A stretch of 64,000 nt of DNA from CAYJDR01 sp964368965. GTDB lineage: Bacteria > Chrysiogenota > Deferribacteres > Deferribacterales > Mucispirillaceae. The notes below the pieces were generated by a model, which worked only from the letters and a program-made list of their open reading frames with translations, was not told the origin of the DNA and searched no databases. Within the stretch, counting starts at the first letter, position 1. Each line of letters begins with the position of its first letter. Shown in pieces: positions 43,970 to 52,605 of the stretch. The DNA lies in the NCBI GenBank assembly GCA_964368965.1, contig CAYJDR010000005.1, positions 25,811 to 89,810 on the forward strand, given 5' to 3'. The translations under genes were made by a program, and so were the position numbers.

Positions 43970-46120
43970 ATGAGGATATTATTAACTATTATACTAGTTA
44001 TCTCAATGTTTTCTTTTGCATATGCTAACGATCAGTTTGTACTTGTTGCAGATAGCGTAGTGAAAAGTGATAACGACACACTTGAAGCAACAGGCAACGT
44101 AACGCTTAAAACTAAAGACACTGTTTTTAGCTCTGATAGGCTCTCATACAACTCTAAAACAAAACAAATTGACGCTACAGGTAATGTGAAAATAAAAAGC
44201 GATACACAATCGCTCGAAGCTGATTCATTCACATACAATATTGAAACAGAAACAGGCAAAGCAAAAAGTGTAAAAGGCTTTCTTGAGCCTAGCAACTTCA
44301 TATGCGCTGAAGAGTTTGAGAAAACTGGTGATGTTACATTTTCTGTATTAAACGCAAGGATATCTACTTGCGAAGGCGATATACCTGACTGGTCTATACA
44401 AATGTATAAAGGTGAATATGAAATTGAAGGCTATCTAAACGCTGAACACGCTACGGCAGATATAAAAAATAGCCCGTTAATATATCTCCCAAAGCTAGTC
44501 TACCCTGTTGCAACTAAGCGTAAATCAGGTTTTTTATTACCTAATATCGGTATCGACTCTGAAAAAGGAGCCTTTGCAAACATCAAATATTTCTGGGCGC
44601 CTACAGACAACTTTGACACAACATTAGGAACAACCCTATTTTCTAAAAGTGGCATACAGCAGCAAGTAGAAATAAGATATGCAGATTCAGCAGATAGCAA
44701 CTTATACACAGTGTTCAACAGAATAGATGACCAAACATCACTATCAAACGAACTCTCAAGATGGCACCTCATATCTGTCAACAAATATACATTTTTTGAT
44801 AACTTTGAGATGAACTTAAATATTGATTTAACATCAGACTACCTCTACACCAGGGATTTCAACAAATATGACCTCGTTGACGAAGCATATGCGCACGACA
44901 ACAAGGAAAACATGTTTTATGCAGAGTTTCAAAGTGGGTATTACTCAAAATATGCAGACATAATATTCTACACAAGGACAGACAAACAATATCGTGATAG
45001 CGGAAACGGTCATCAAATAACATCGCTAACACAAACACCATCTATCAATGTATCAAAAACAATACCATTATTTTCATCTTTTGTATTAGCTTATCAACTA
45101 GCTTACGACTCACTAGCATACGATACTAGTAGCTATAATACGCAAGTAACAGGTCAAACTGATATATCATATGATAGATTTCTTGGTGATGTAGAACTTT
45201 TCCTACCTATTGATATAAAGTTTGCCACACTTACTCCATCAGTTGAGTTTGACTATACATATTGGTTTAACACTTCTGAGCCGTTCAACATAGTTAGCGA
45301 ATATAAGCAACCATTTAGTGGCATTGCAAAAGCGAGTGAAACATCTGCTTATCGCTATCAAACATCATCTGCACTTTCACTTAACATTAAAGAACTATAT
45401 AAAGAGTATCCACTATTTAGACACAGCATACAAAACATTGTAAAACTGCAATACTCTCCAAACTTATTGCACACAGGCATACCTGCCCTCACCGACATTG
45501 AAATGGAGCGCAAGGATAGCGGCATCACTTATGAAATGATTAACTTTTTCTCAAGTAAAAAATGGAACGCTTATATCAGCCTCTCGCAAACATATGACTG
45601 GCTACAAACTGGCGATATGTTGCCGATAAATATAAAATCAAGTTTCAGTATTAACGACATTGTAACAAACTACTCTGAAATAAAATATAAACATAGTGGC
45701 AAACTAAGCGCTAACGAACAACGCTTACAATACCTCACAAACACAGCTAATATAAATATTTTTAACCATGCAACTTTAGTAGCTATTTATACATTTGATT
45801 CAACTATCCAAAGTGGCTCGAACAATACAGACCTCGAATTCAGGCTCTATACTAATATCTGGCGTTTTTCTCTTGGTGGATTTTATAGATGGGCTGGCTA
45901 TAATGCCGAAGCTAGTGTTGCAAACTTATTGCCTAGCTCACAAGGTGCAACAGCTATATACCATGACGATTGTTGGTCGTTAGGGTTTGAATTTGAAGTC
46001 GATAACCATGAAATCATCACGCAAACTGGTAAGCAAAACAGAGATGAATTTACATTCTACCTAAACTTTACACTTAAAGGCATTGGCGGCAGTAGGATCG
46101 AGTTTTTACAAATAGATTAA
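43970..46120 (+). CDS. lptD: LPS assembly protein LptD
   Basis: This 716-residue outer-membrane protein is the translocon that places LPS on the cell surface. It has a signal peptide (MRILLTIILVISMFSFAYA), an N-terminal OstA/LptA-like jellyroll domain (about 25-130, VKSDNDTLEATGNVTLKTK in the first strand pair) and a long C-terminal beta-barrel of alternating aromatic strands ending IGGSRIEFLQID. Cysteines at about 98 and 118 and a late DDCWSLGF may form the structural disulfide. The ATG at 43970 directly follows the folC stop; the earlier ORF start lies within folC. LptE is not seen. Confidence 0.92.
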   Translation: MRILLTIILVISMFSFAYANDQFVLVADSVVKSDNDTLEATGNVTLKTKDTVFSSDRLSYNSKTKQIDATGNVKIKSDTQSLEADSFTYNIETETGKAKSVKGFLEPSNFICAEEFEKTGDVTFSVLNARISTCEGDIPDWSIQMYKGEYEIEGYLNAEHATADIKNSPLIYLPKLVYPVATKRKSGFLLPNIGIDSEKGAFANIKYFWAPTDNFDTTLGTTLFSKSGIQQQVEIRYADSADSNLYTVFNRIDDQTSLSNELSRWHLISVNKYTFFDNFEMNLNIDLTSDYLYTRDFNKYDLVDEAYAHDNKENMFYAEFQSGYYSKYADIIFYTRTDKQYRDSGNGHQITSLTQTPSINVSKTIPLFSSFVLAYQLAYDSLAYDTSSYNTQVTGQTDISYDRFLGDVELFLPIDIKFATLTPSVEFDYTYWFNTSEPFNIVSEYKQPFSGIAKASETSAYRYQTSSALSLNIKELYKEYPLFRHSIQNIVKLQYSPNLLHTGIPALTDIEMERKDSGITYEMINFFSSKKWNAYISLSQTYDWLQTGDMLPINIKSSFSINDIVTNYSEIKYKHSGKLSANEQRLQYLTNTANINIFNHATLVAIYTFDSTIQSGSNNTDLEFRLYTNIWRFSLGGFYRWAGYNAEASVANLLPSSQGATAIYHDDCWSLGFEFEVDNHEIITQTGKQNRDEFTFYLNFTLKGIGGSRIEFLQID

Positions 46121-46173
46121 TTGTTACCCTTGAAAAAAAACTATAAATAGTATAGATTACATGAGTTATAAAA

Positions 46174-47343
46174 ATGAACAGGAAAATAATGAATAAACAT
46201 ATTTTAACGTTAATATTGGCGATATTTTTAGCCATTACTACAACTAGCGCTCACGCTACAAACATGAAAGGCACTGGCGAAGCTGTCATCATCAAAAACA
46301 ACACCATTGATGCCGTCAATAAGTCACTTAATAACGCCCTACTGAATAGCGTCAGAGCATACTACAAACAACAAGAACAGTATGGATATTCATCACCAGA
46401 TATTACTAACGAGTATATTAAATTCATCAAAAGCTACCAACTCATTAACCAAAAAGTTGTTGGCTCAAAAATTGTTACTACAATCAACGCAAACCTCGAC
46501 GTTGACGCCCTAACTGATGCCACATTGCTAATAAGTGAGCATACTGACAGCGTAGTTTACATCACTCGCGGTATCGATGAAGATATAGTTAAACAAACTA
46601 CCCTTGATAATATCGTTACATCTGCACTTAAAGAAAATGACTTTACTGCACAATACCAAGATAACTTCTTATATAACATCAACGATATTGAAAAAACATC
46701 ACAAGTTGTTTCATCATTCAACAGTGTTGATAGTAAAAACATGATTATATTCAACTTCGATATTAAAGATGGCAACTTAAATAACCCAGACAACCTTTGT
46801 GAAGTTGTTACAACAACAAATATTCACACGAAAAACAAGCTTACGAAAACGCTGCAACTTACAACTGGCTCATTCCAAACAGCACAAGATTTATGCGTTA
46901 GGGAAGCAATTGTGAACGCTATCAATACTACTGTAAAATACACACGCGATAATTTAATTGAACGCGTTGAGATCGAACGCACAGTTTACAACTATAAAAT
47001 GAAAACAGTTAACGCACCTAATATGATTATCACGAATAACTTATTAGATACACTCAAAGATAGAGGGTTTATCAACTCATACAAAACAAGTGGTTTCTCA
47101 GCTAACGAAGTTATCTTTAACATTGAAACTTATTTCACAGAAGATATATTAGTAGAAAGACTGCTTAACATAAGCCTTGATATTGGATATTATGTTGAAG
47201 AGTACAGCGACGGCGTATTACTTGACTTTACAAAAGCTCCAAATAACTCGCAAGCTATATTTTCTAACATTAGCGGTGCTGATAACGCTACTGACAATAA
47301 CACAGGAGAAATTGAACTCCTAGAAACTGAACTCGCTCAGTAG
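46174..47343 (+). CDS. Exported protein of unknown function, possibly FlgT-like N-domain
   Basis: This 389-residue protein has a signal peptide (about 1-28, ending SAHA). The start of the mature part, MKGTGEAVIIKNNTIDAVNKS, and the later FIKSYQLINQKVVGSKIVTTI resemble the repeat pattern of the FlgT/DUF2134-type accessory domain (G-A-x-I followed by an A-helix and a returning Y-x-I strand). That is a weak likeness and the true family is unknown. A second copy-like pattern occurs around residue 235-270. There are no flagellar genes in the window. It follows lptD by 53 bases, which include a possible promoter, and precedes the DHH gene. Confidence 0.55.
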   Translation: MNRKIMNKHILTLILAIFLAITTTSAHATNMKGTGEAVIIKNNTIDAVNKSLNNALLNSVRAYYKQQEQYGYSSPDITNEYIKFIKSYQLINQKVVGSKIVTTINANLDVDALTDATLLISEHTDSVVYITRGIDEDIVKQTTLDNIVTSALKENDFTAQYQDNFLYNINDIEKTSQVVSSFNSVDSKNMIIFNFDIKDGNLNNPDNLCEVVTTTNIHTKNKLTKTLQLTTGSFQTAQDLCVREAIVNAINTTVKYTRDNLIERVEIERTVYNYKMKTVNAPNMIITNNLLDTLKDRGFINSYKTSGFSANEVIFNIETYFTEDILVERLLNISLDIGYYVEEYSDGVLLDFTKAPNNSQAIFSNISGADNATDNNTGEIELLETELAQ

Positions 47344-47358
47344 TATTACGGTGGAGAT

Positions 47359-48351
47359 ATGATGGTATATAAACTGCTTGATGTAGTTAAATCAAAACGT
47401 AAAATATTAATACAAACACACAACAACCCTGACCCTGATACAATTGCAGCAGCATTTGCATTAAAGAGCTTGATACATCTAACTCAGCATAAACGTGTCA
47501 CAGTTGCATATATGGGTATCGTTGGACGCGCTGAAAATAGGGAACTTATCAAACAGTGTAAAATTGATATGTACCCTGTCAATAAGCTTGATACATCTAG
47601 GTATGACTGTTTAATCTATGTTGATACCCAACCATCAGCTGGCAATATCTATGAATTTCACAACAGAAAACCTGATATTATTATCGACCACCATAACTTA
47701 AGGGTAGCTAGCAAAAAAGCAGCATTTAGCGATATCCGCACTCATTACGGTAGCACATCTACGATTATTGTTGAATATTTTAAAGAGTTAAAACTTGTTC
47801 CGGACTCTAATGTAGCTACAGCGCTATATTATGGCATAAAAACAGATACTTTCGGCGCAGCAAGAAACAATATCCAAGCAGATATGGATATGATGAGCTT
47901 CATATTTCCACATGTATCACTCGCTAAACTTACTAAAATCGAAACACCTGATTTACCTAGGTATTATTTCAAAACATTAAAAAGAGCTATCGAACAAACT
48001 ACTGTTGTAGATACACTACTCTTCTGCGACCTTGGTGAAGTTAGAAATGCAGATTTAATAGCAGAGACCTCAGATTTCTTATTGCGCATGCGTGATATGA
48101 AGTGTAGTATAGTGGTAGGTAAGATTGAAAATTGTTGCTACTTCTCTCTGAGGTATAAAACAAACAGAAAATCAGTTGGCAAATTAGCCTCTTCTATCGT
48201 GCGTGGTATCGGATTTGGTGGCGGACATATGAAGTCTGCTGGTGGGCAAATCCAACTAGGAGATAAACCATACGAGGAAGTTGTCAACCTAATTAAAACA
48301 CGCCTATTTGCAAAATTAGGATATAAAAACGCAGTAGAAAAAAACATTTGA
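47359..48351 (+). CDS. DHH-family phosphoesterase (NrnA-like)
   Basis: This 330-residue protein has the bipartite DHH/DHHA1 plan of small-nucleotide phosphodiesterases. Motif I is HNNPDPDTIA (about 20-29), the DHH motif is IIIDHHNL (about residue 110), and the C-terminal DHHA1 signature is GGGHMKSAGG (about 290-300). NrnA-type enzymes finish the breakdown of short RNAs and cyclic dinucleotide products such as pGpG; related proteins cut pApA. The substrate is not defined here, but a c-di-GMP EAL protein is encoded at 56295-58702. It is eight bases before a rubredoxin gene. Confidence 0.85.
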   Translation: MMVYKLLDVVKSKRKILIQTHNNPDPDTIAAAFALKSLIHLTQHKRVTVAYMGIVGRAENRELIKQCKIDMYPVNKLDTSRYDCLIYVDTQPSAGNIYEFHNRKPDIIIDHHNLRVASKKAAFSDIRTHYGSTSTIIVEYFKELKLVPDSNVATALYYGIKTDTFGAARNNIQADMDMMSFIFPHVSLAKLTKIETPDLPRYYFKTLKRAIEQTTVVDTLLFCDLGEVRNADLIAETSDFLLRMRDMKCSIVVGKIENCCYFSLRYKTNRKSVGKLASSIVRGIGFGGGHMKSAGGQIQLGDKPYEEVVNLIKTRLFAKLGYKNAVEKNI

Positions 48352-48359
48352 GGTGACGC

Positions 48360-48518
48360 ATGAAACGTTACGTATGTGTAGTATGTGGTTGGGTTTATGA
48401 CCCTGAAGTTGGCGATCCTGACGGTGGAGTTCCTGCTGGCACAGACTTTAATGATATACCAGAAGATTGGGTATGTCCTGAGTGCGGTGTTGGTAAAGAC
48501 AGTTTTAGCGAAATGTAA
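48360..48518 (+). CDS. Rubredoxin (52 residues)
   Basis: This short gene encodes a classic rubredoxin, a one-iron electron carrier. The four iron-binding cysteines are C6 and C9 (CVVCGWVYDP) and C39 and C42 (WVCPECG). All other landmarks of the fold are present: tyrosine 13, the GVPAGTDF loop and the DWVCP turn. The ribosome site GAGGTG stands just before the ATG. It lies eight bases after the DHH gene and is followed by a terminator. Partner reductases or superoxide or peroxide-scavenging enzymes are not in the window. Confidence 0.93.
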   Translation: MKRYVCVVCGWVYDPEVGDPDGGVPAGTDFNDIPEDWVCPECGVGKDSFSEM

Positions 48519-48525
48519 TATCTAT

Positions 48526-48551
48526 AAGGGGAACAGTTGTTCCCCTTTTTT
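48526..48551 (+). terminator. Terminator after the first rubredoxin gene
   Basis: The stem AAGGGGAAC (48526-48534) / GTTCCCCTT (48539-48547) with a four-base loop is followed by TTTT. It ends the pdxA-to-rubredoxin strand and faces fetB. Confidence 0.82.
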
Positions 48552-48557
48552 GTGCCT

Positions 48558-49343
48558 TTATTTCACTTCTAGAAATTCTGTTTTCAATATATCTTTCTCT
48601 GTAAATGCTATCTTGCTCACCCAAAGTATACTCCCAAAACCACATGAATACGTAACAACAAATATCGCAACCATTATCGCAATTTGATACATAATAGCCT
48701 CGACAGGCATACTACCACCCAATATTTGCCCCGTCATCATGCCTGGCAATGAAACTAGCCCCATCGTAGCCATGCTAGCTATCATCGGTTTCACAGCGCT
48801 TTCAAGCGATTGTTTTATGAACGGCTTAACTGCTTGAAATTTTGTTGCACCAAGCGATAATTCATAATTTATTGTAGCACTTTCATTAACAATACTATTC
48901 CTAAAATTGTTGATAGCTACAATATTACCATTCAAAACATTGCCTAACAGCATACCACCTATTGATATCATATATTGGGCTGTAAATATATTATCTAACC
49001 CTATTACAAGGCTATTAAAGTATATAAGTACAAATATGCTAGGCGCAAATATTGATATAAATATAGGCACTATAAATTGCCTTACTCCCAAGCTTGCAGA
49101 ACGCACCGTTGTGTAACTTGCAATACTTATCATGATAAAAATATAAAACAAGTTAAGCAAACTGTTATCAAACTCAAATAAGTATTTGAGGTAAACACCT
49201 GTCAAGCCAAGCTGCAACATCATCCTAACAATTGATATAGATATTGACTTGTTCAACTTAATATCTAGCTTATAATTAACTATAAACACAGGTATAAGTA
49301 ATAGCAGGAGTATAAAAATACCTAAAATATTAATTGTATCCAT
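48558..49343 (-). CDS. fetB: ABC transporter permease FetB family (UPF0014)
   Basis: This 261-residue membrane protein is of the UPF0014 family, which in E. coli exports iron and eases oxidative stress (FetB). Seven or so hydrophobic helices are visible. Family signatures are RMMLQLGLTGVYL near the N-terminus, YTTVRSASLG, ELSLGATKFQAVKPF, and GLVSLPGMMTGQILGG in the last third. It starts 14 bases inside fetA, so the two are translated together. The transported metal in this organism is inferred from family, not shown. Confidence 0.9.
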   Translation of the reverse strand: MDTINILGIFILLLLLIPVFIVNYKLDIKLNKSISISIVRMMLQLGLTGVYLKYLFEFDNSLLNLFYIFIMISIASYTTVRSASLGVRQFIVPIFISIFAPSIFVLIYFNSLVIGLDNIFTAQYMISIGGMLLGNVLNGNIVAINNFRNSIVNESATINYELSLGATKFQAVKPFIKQSLESAVKPMIASMATMGLVSLPGMMTGQILGGSMPVEAIMYQIAIMVAIFVVTYSCGFGSILWVSKIAFTEKDILKTEFLEVK

Positions 49344-49950
49344 GCTTCACCTCAACGTGTATAAAGTTAGGATTGTTAAGCCACGAGCTATCATGGCTGA
49401 TTGCAATAACTGTTTTATCAGTAGTAGTAAAATACTCTGTAACCTTATCTTTCAATTCTGTATCAAGTGCTGATGTTATCTCATCTAGTAAATAAATATC
49501 CCTATTTAAGCTAATTGCTATAGCAATGCCTAAGCGTTGGCGCTCACCACCAGATAATTCAGCCACTTGTTTGTTTAAAATATCTTCGTTAAGCTCCAAT
49601 AACGATAATATATCGCTATCAAGCTTACCACTAAATGAATTATGTAAAAAATTTGATATTTCAACCAAAATATCAGATACAATACCACCACGAATTGTTA
49701 CATCTTGATTAACATACGCAAATTGATTTCTAAGCCATCTAAAATCAATACCTGTTATTTCTTCACCACAGAACAACACTTTACCACTATCTGCATCTTG
49801 AAATCCTAGCATCACCTTAAGTATTGACGATTTTCCACCACCAGACTTACCATATAGCAACACTTTATCGCCTTTATTGACTTTTAGATTGAATTTATCA
49901 AGCACTCGTTTGCCCGAGTATGATAAACATATATTTGAAAGCTCTATCAT
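49330..49950 (-). CDS. fetA: ABC transporter ATP-binding protein FetA family
   Basis: This 206-residue ATPase is the partner of the UPF0014 permease. Walker A is LYGKSGGGKSSIL (about 31-43), the signature is ELSGGERQRLGIA (about 130-142), Walker B is IYLLDEITSALD, and the switch histidine is in VIAISHD. It is compact, as FetA proteins are. It is divergent from a second rubredoxin gene across 124 bases. Confidence 0.9.
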   Translation of the reverse strand: MIELSNICLSYSGKRVLDKFNLKVNKGDKVLLYGKSGGGKSSILKVMLGFQDADSGKVLFCGEEITGIDFRWLRNQFAYVNQDVTIRGGIVSDILVEISNFLHNSFSGKLDSDILSLLELNEDILNKQVAELSGGERQRLGIAIAISLNRDIYLLDEITSALDTELKDKVTEYFTTTDKTVIAISHDSSWLNNPNFIHVEVKHGYN

Positions 49951-50074
49951 ATCTACTCCCCAGTAAACACATTCACTTATATTAACTTATATAGCCGATA
50001 ACAGCAATAAATTACTATTTACTCTATAATGTTTTTTTGATATATTAGATATATAGAACTTGAGGAGTTATAGC

Positions 50075-50254
50075 ATGGAAAATGGTAAACATATTTGTGG
50101 AGTATGTGGTTGGATTTATGACCCAGAAATAGGCGACCCTGAGCATAATCTCGAGCCAGGTACATCTTTTGATAAAGTTTCTGATGATTGGGAAAAATGG
50201 GTTTGCCCACTATGTGGCGCACCAAAGAGCGTATTTGAGCTATTTGAAGGCTAA
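50075..50254 (+). CDS. Rubredoxin-like protein (59 residues)
   Basis: This is a second rubredoxin-type protein, with C8 and C11 (CGVCGWIYDP) and C44 and C47 (WVCPLCG). Between the usual DDW and VCP it carries a three-residue insert (DDW-EKW-VCP) not seen in the 52-residue copy at 48360. The ATG at 50075 has GAGGAG upstream; an earlier in-frame TTG is inside that ribosome site. A TATAAT box at 50025-50030 may be its -10. The two rubredoxins share the phrase CGW-YDPE-GDP, so they are related but diverged. It sits divergent from fetA. Confidence 0.9.
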   Translation: MENGKHICGVCGWIYDPEIGDPEHNLEPGTSFDKVSDDWEKWVCPLCGAPKSVFELFEG

Positions 50255-50276
50255 TAAATAATTATTAGCCTATTTG
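50248..50276. terminator. Bidirectional terminator after the second rubredoxin gene
   Basis: The ten-base-pair stem AGGCTAATAA (50248-50257) / TTATTAGCCT (50262-50271) with a four-base loop overlaps the stop codon of the rubredoxin gene and the last codons of the convergent HD-hydrolase gene. The plus side continues into ATTTGTTTTTT. Confidence 0.72.
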
Positions 50277-50842
50277 TTTTTTAGTAGATTATCGTGCCAC
50301 CAATCATAGTGCGCCCTTTCTAACAGTGCACCAGCGATATCTTTCGACACGTCTAATTTTAAACGCTTCACTGCGTTATCAATCCACGACTTAGCTTGTG
50401 GGTTACCATTATCTTGGATTTCCTTTAACGTAGTTATAAGCTCCAAAACATCAGCATCACGTGCTATTTGCGCATCAAGACTTTCATCGTTATCAAACTG
50501 GTTTAGATAGTTGATAAAGTCTTGTTCAAAAGGTAGCCCTTTTGCTACATCTGCAATAGCATTTGTTTCATCTTTAGCTGTATATTTTTCTTGAAATTTG
50601 TTTATATCGCCTGTTCTTGCTTCTGGAACGTCATGAAAAAGGCACATTAACGCAACATTTGCCTTGTTTGCGCCACCTACCATGCTTGCAAGTGTATAGC
50701 CTATCATTGCCACCCTAAACGAATGTGAAGCAATGTTTTGCGATATATTTTCACCAAGAAAATCAAAACCGCTACGTTTAAAGCGGTTTAGTAATCCTAG
50801 TTCGTAAAAAAAGTCTGCTACACGCGTGTTATTAACGCTCAT
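50270..50842 (-). CDS. HD-domain hydrolase (YfbR/HDDC2-like)
   Basis: This 190-residue metal-dependent phosphohydrolase belongs to the HD superfamily. The metal ligands are H in IASHSFRVAMIGY (about 44), the HD pair in MCLFHDVPEARTGDI (about 76) and a distal aspartate in IARDADVLELI. Relatives such as YfbR and HDDC2 remove phosphate from deoxynucleoside monophosphates, though some act on other nucleotides. It overlaps the phenylacetate-CoA ligase gene by 11 bases, suggesting coupled translation, while its chemistry looks unrelated. Confidence 0.85.
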   Translation of the reverse strand: MSVNNTRVADFFYELGLLNRFKRSGFDFLGENISQNIASHSFRVAMIGYTLASMVGGANKANVALMCLFHDVPEARTGDINKFQEKYTAKDETNAIADVAKGLPFEQDFINYLNQFDNDESLDAQIARDADVLELITTLKEIQDNGNPQAKSWIDNAVKRLKLDVSKDIAGALLERAHYDWWHDNLLKNK

Positions 50843-52124
50843 CAATAACCCTTTTCGCCTTGCCCGTAAAGCGCTCTAATGAGTGAGGCATTACAAGTAT
50901 AACTTTCGGACGTGTTTGCAGTTTAGATGTCAAGCCACTTGTTAAGTTATCTAAGAACTCTTTTTGCTTACGCATTTCATCAAAGAATATCGTATCAGTA
51001 GTTTCAATATGTAACTCCATAACGTCAAGATATCCGCGTTTTTTGAGGTATACCATGAAATGTGGAGAAATGCCTGTAAACTCACCAAGTGCAGCTTCAA
51101 TTTGTGATGGGAATATGTTTACACCGTTGACAATAATCATATCATCAGTTCTGCCAGCTGGTTTAGACATTTTCACTAACGTTCTACCACACTTACACTT
51201 TTCCCTTGTTAGTGTTGTAATATCACGAGTTCTATAGCGTATCATTGGCATAGTTTGTCTGCCAAGTGTCGTAATAACAAGCTCACCTTGCTCACCATCA
51301 GGCAACACTTCTAAAGTATCTGGGTCTATTATTTCAGGGTAGTAGATATCTTCATTTATATGTAAACCACATTTTTCTAGACATTCACCTGACAAACCAG
51401 GTCCCATAACTTCTGACAAGCCATAGTTATCTGTAGCAATAATGCCAAGTTTTTCTTCAAGCTCCGCCCTTACAGTTTCGCCCCATGGTTCACTGCCAAA
51501 AAAGCCGTACTTTAAGTATAAATCATCTTTAGTAAACCCTTCAGACGCTAACACTTCTGCGATATGTAGAGCATATGAAGGCGTTGACACAAGCGCAGTA
51601 GTCATATAGTCTTTCATGATCATGATTTGTCGCTCTGTGTTACCACTTGAAACAGGGATAACCGAAGCACCAACGCGCTCAGCACCTGAATGCAATCCGA
51701 AGCCACCTGTAAATAAGCCATAAGTAAACGCAATCTGGATAATATCATCACCAGTCAAGCCACCCATGCTAAGCACCCTTGCAACAGCATTTTCCCACAA
51801 ATTTAAATCATGAGCATTGTAGCCTACAACTGTTGGTTTGCCTGTTGTGCCACTTGATGAGTGTATCCTTACAACATCTTTCAACGGTACTGCAAACATG
51901 CCGTATGGATAGTTGTCACGTAGGTCTGCTTTTGTTGTAAATGGTAGCCTTTTTAGGTCATCAAGGCTTTTAAAGTCAGCTGCTTTAAGGTCCATTTCTT
52001 TAAATTTATTTTGGTAACACTGCACATTTGTAAATGCAGTATTAACGGTTTCCTTCATGCGTTCTGTTTGCAAGGCACGCATTTCATCAGTAGACATTGT
52101 TTCTATATCATTTTGCCAAAACAT
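50832..52124 (-). CDS. paaK: Phenylacetate-CoA ligase family, copy 1
   Basis: This 430-residue adenylate-forming ligase resembles phenylacetate-CoA ligase. The ATP loop is HSSSGTTGKPTVVGY (about 88-102), with FGSEPWGE, YGLSEVMGPG and the hinge region RTRDITTL behind it; MIIVNGVNIFPSQIE opens the C-terminal lid. It activates an aryl- or indole-acetate-type acid. In anaerobes such genes commonly sit with indolepyruvate-oxidoreductase genes, but none is in the window. It is the third of three linked genes with the ACT protein and a second ligase. Confidence 0.88.
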   Translation of the reverse strand: MFWQNDIETMSTDEMRALQTERMKETVNTAFTNVQCYQNKFKEMDLKAADFKSLDDLKRLPFTTKADLRDNYPYGMFAVPLKDVVRIHSSSGTTGKPTVVGYNAHDLNLWENAVARVLSMGGLTGDDIIQIAFTYGLFTGGFGLHSGAERVGASVIPVSSGNTERQIMIMKDYMTTALVSTPSYALHIAEVLASEGFTKDDLYLKYGFFGSEPWGETVRAELEEKLGIIATDNYGLSEVMGPGLSGECLEKCGLHINEDIYYPEIIDPDTLEVLPDGEQGELVITTLGRQTMPMIRYRTRDITTLTREKCKCGRTLVKMSKPAGRTDDMIIVNGVNIFPSQIEAALGEFTGISPHFMVYLKKRGYLDVMELHIETTDTIFFDEMRKQKEFLDNLTSGLTSKLQTRPKVILVMPHSLERFTGKAKRVIDER

Positions 52125-52149
52125 TACTCAAACTCTCTCTATCACTAAA

Positions 52150-52581
52150 TTAAATATTGTATAACATATCGCCAGTAAGTATCTGCATATTCTCTTTTTG
52201 CATAACTTCTAGCGTTTTATCAATGTCTTCAAAGCGGAAGATCATAACTGCTAAATCTGTGCCATGCTCTACGTAAGCATACATATACTCAACGCTGATG
52301 TTATAATTTTTCAGCGTACATAATACTTCAGAAAGTCCACCTGGTTTATCAGGAACAGATACTGCGATAACGTCAGTAATGCCTGCTGTAAAATCAGCTT
52401 CTTTCAATAGTTTAAACGCTTCATCTGGCTTGTTTACAATTAAACGTAATATTCCAAAATCAGATGTATCTGCAAGCGATAACGCCCTGATATTGATATT
52501 GTTTTTTGCTAAAAATTCTATAACGTCTGCCATCCTTCCAGATTGGTTTTCGATAAATACTGATACTTGACGAATTTTCAT
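52150..52581 (-). CDS. Tandem ACT-domain protein
   Basis: This 143-residue protein is made of two ACT domains, the first opening at VSVFIENQSGRMADVIEFL (about 5-22), the second at IAVSVPDKPGGLSEVL (about 73-88). ACT domains bind amino acids and tune enzymes or transport. It lies between two ligases of arylacetate type, with about 25 bases to each side, a common pairing in anaerobic bacteria and archaea. Sensing an aromatic amino acid is the natural inference. Confidence 0.9.
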   Translation of the reverse strand: MKIRQVSVFIENQSGRMADVIEFLAKNNINIRALSLADTSDFGILRLIVNKPDEAFKLLKEADFTAGITDVIAVSVPDKPGGLSEVLCTLKNYNISVEYMYAYVEHGTDLAVMIFRFEDIDKTLEVMQKENMQILTGDMLYNI

Positions 52582-52605
52582 ATAATCCTCCTAAGTAGTA
52601 ATAGT

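Noticed and set aside
48360..50254. Recent tandem duplication of rubredoxin
   Set aside because: The two proteins differ at many positions, one has a three-residue insert and they lie on opposite sides of fetAB; an old paralogue pair fits better.
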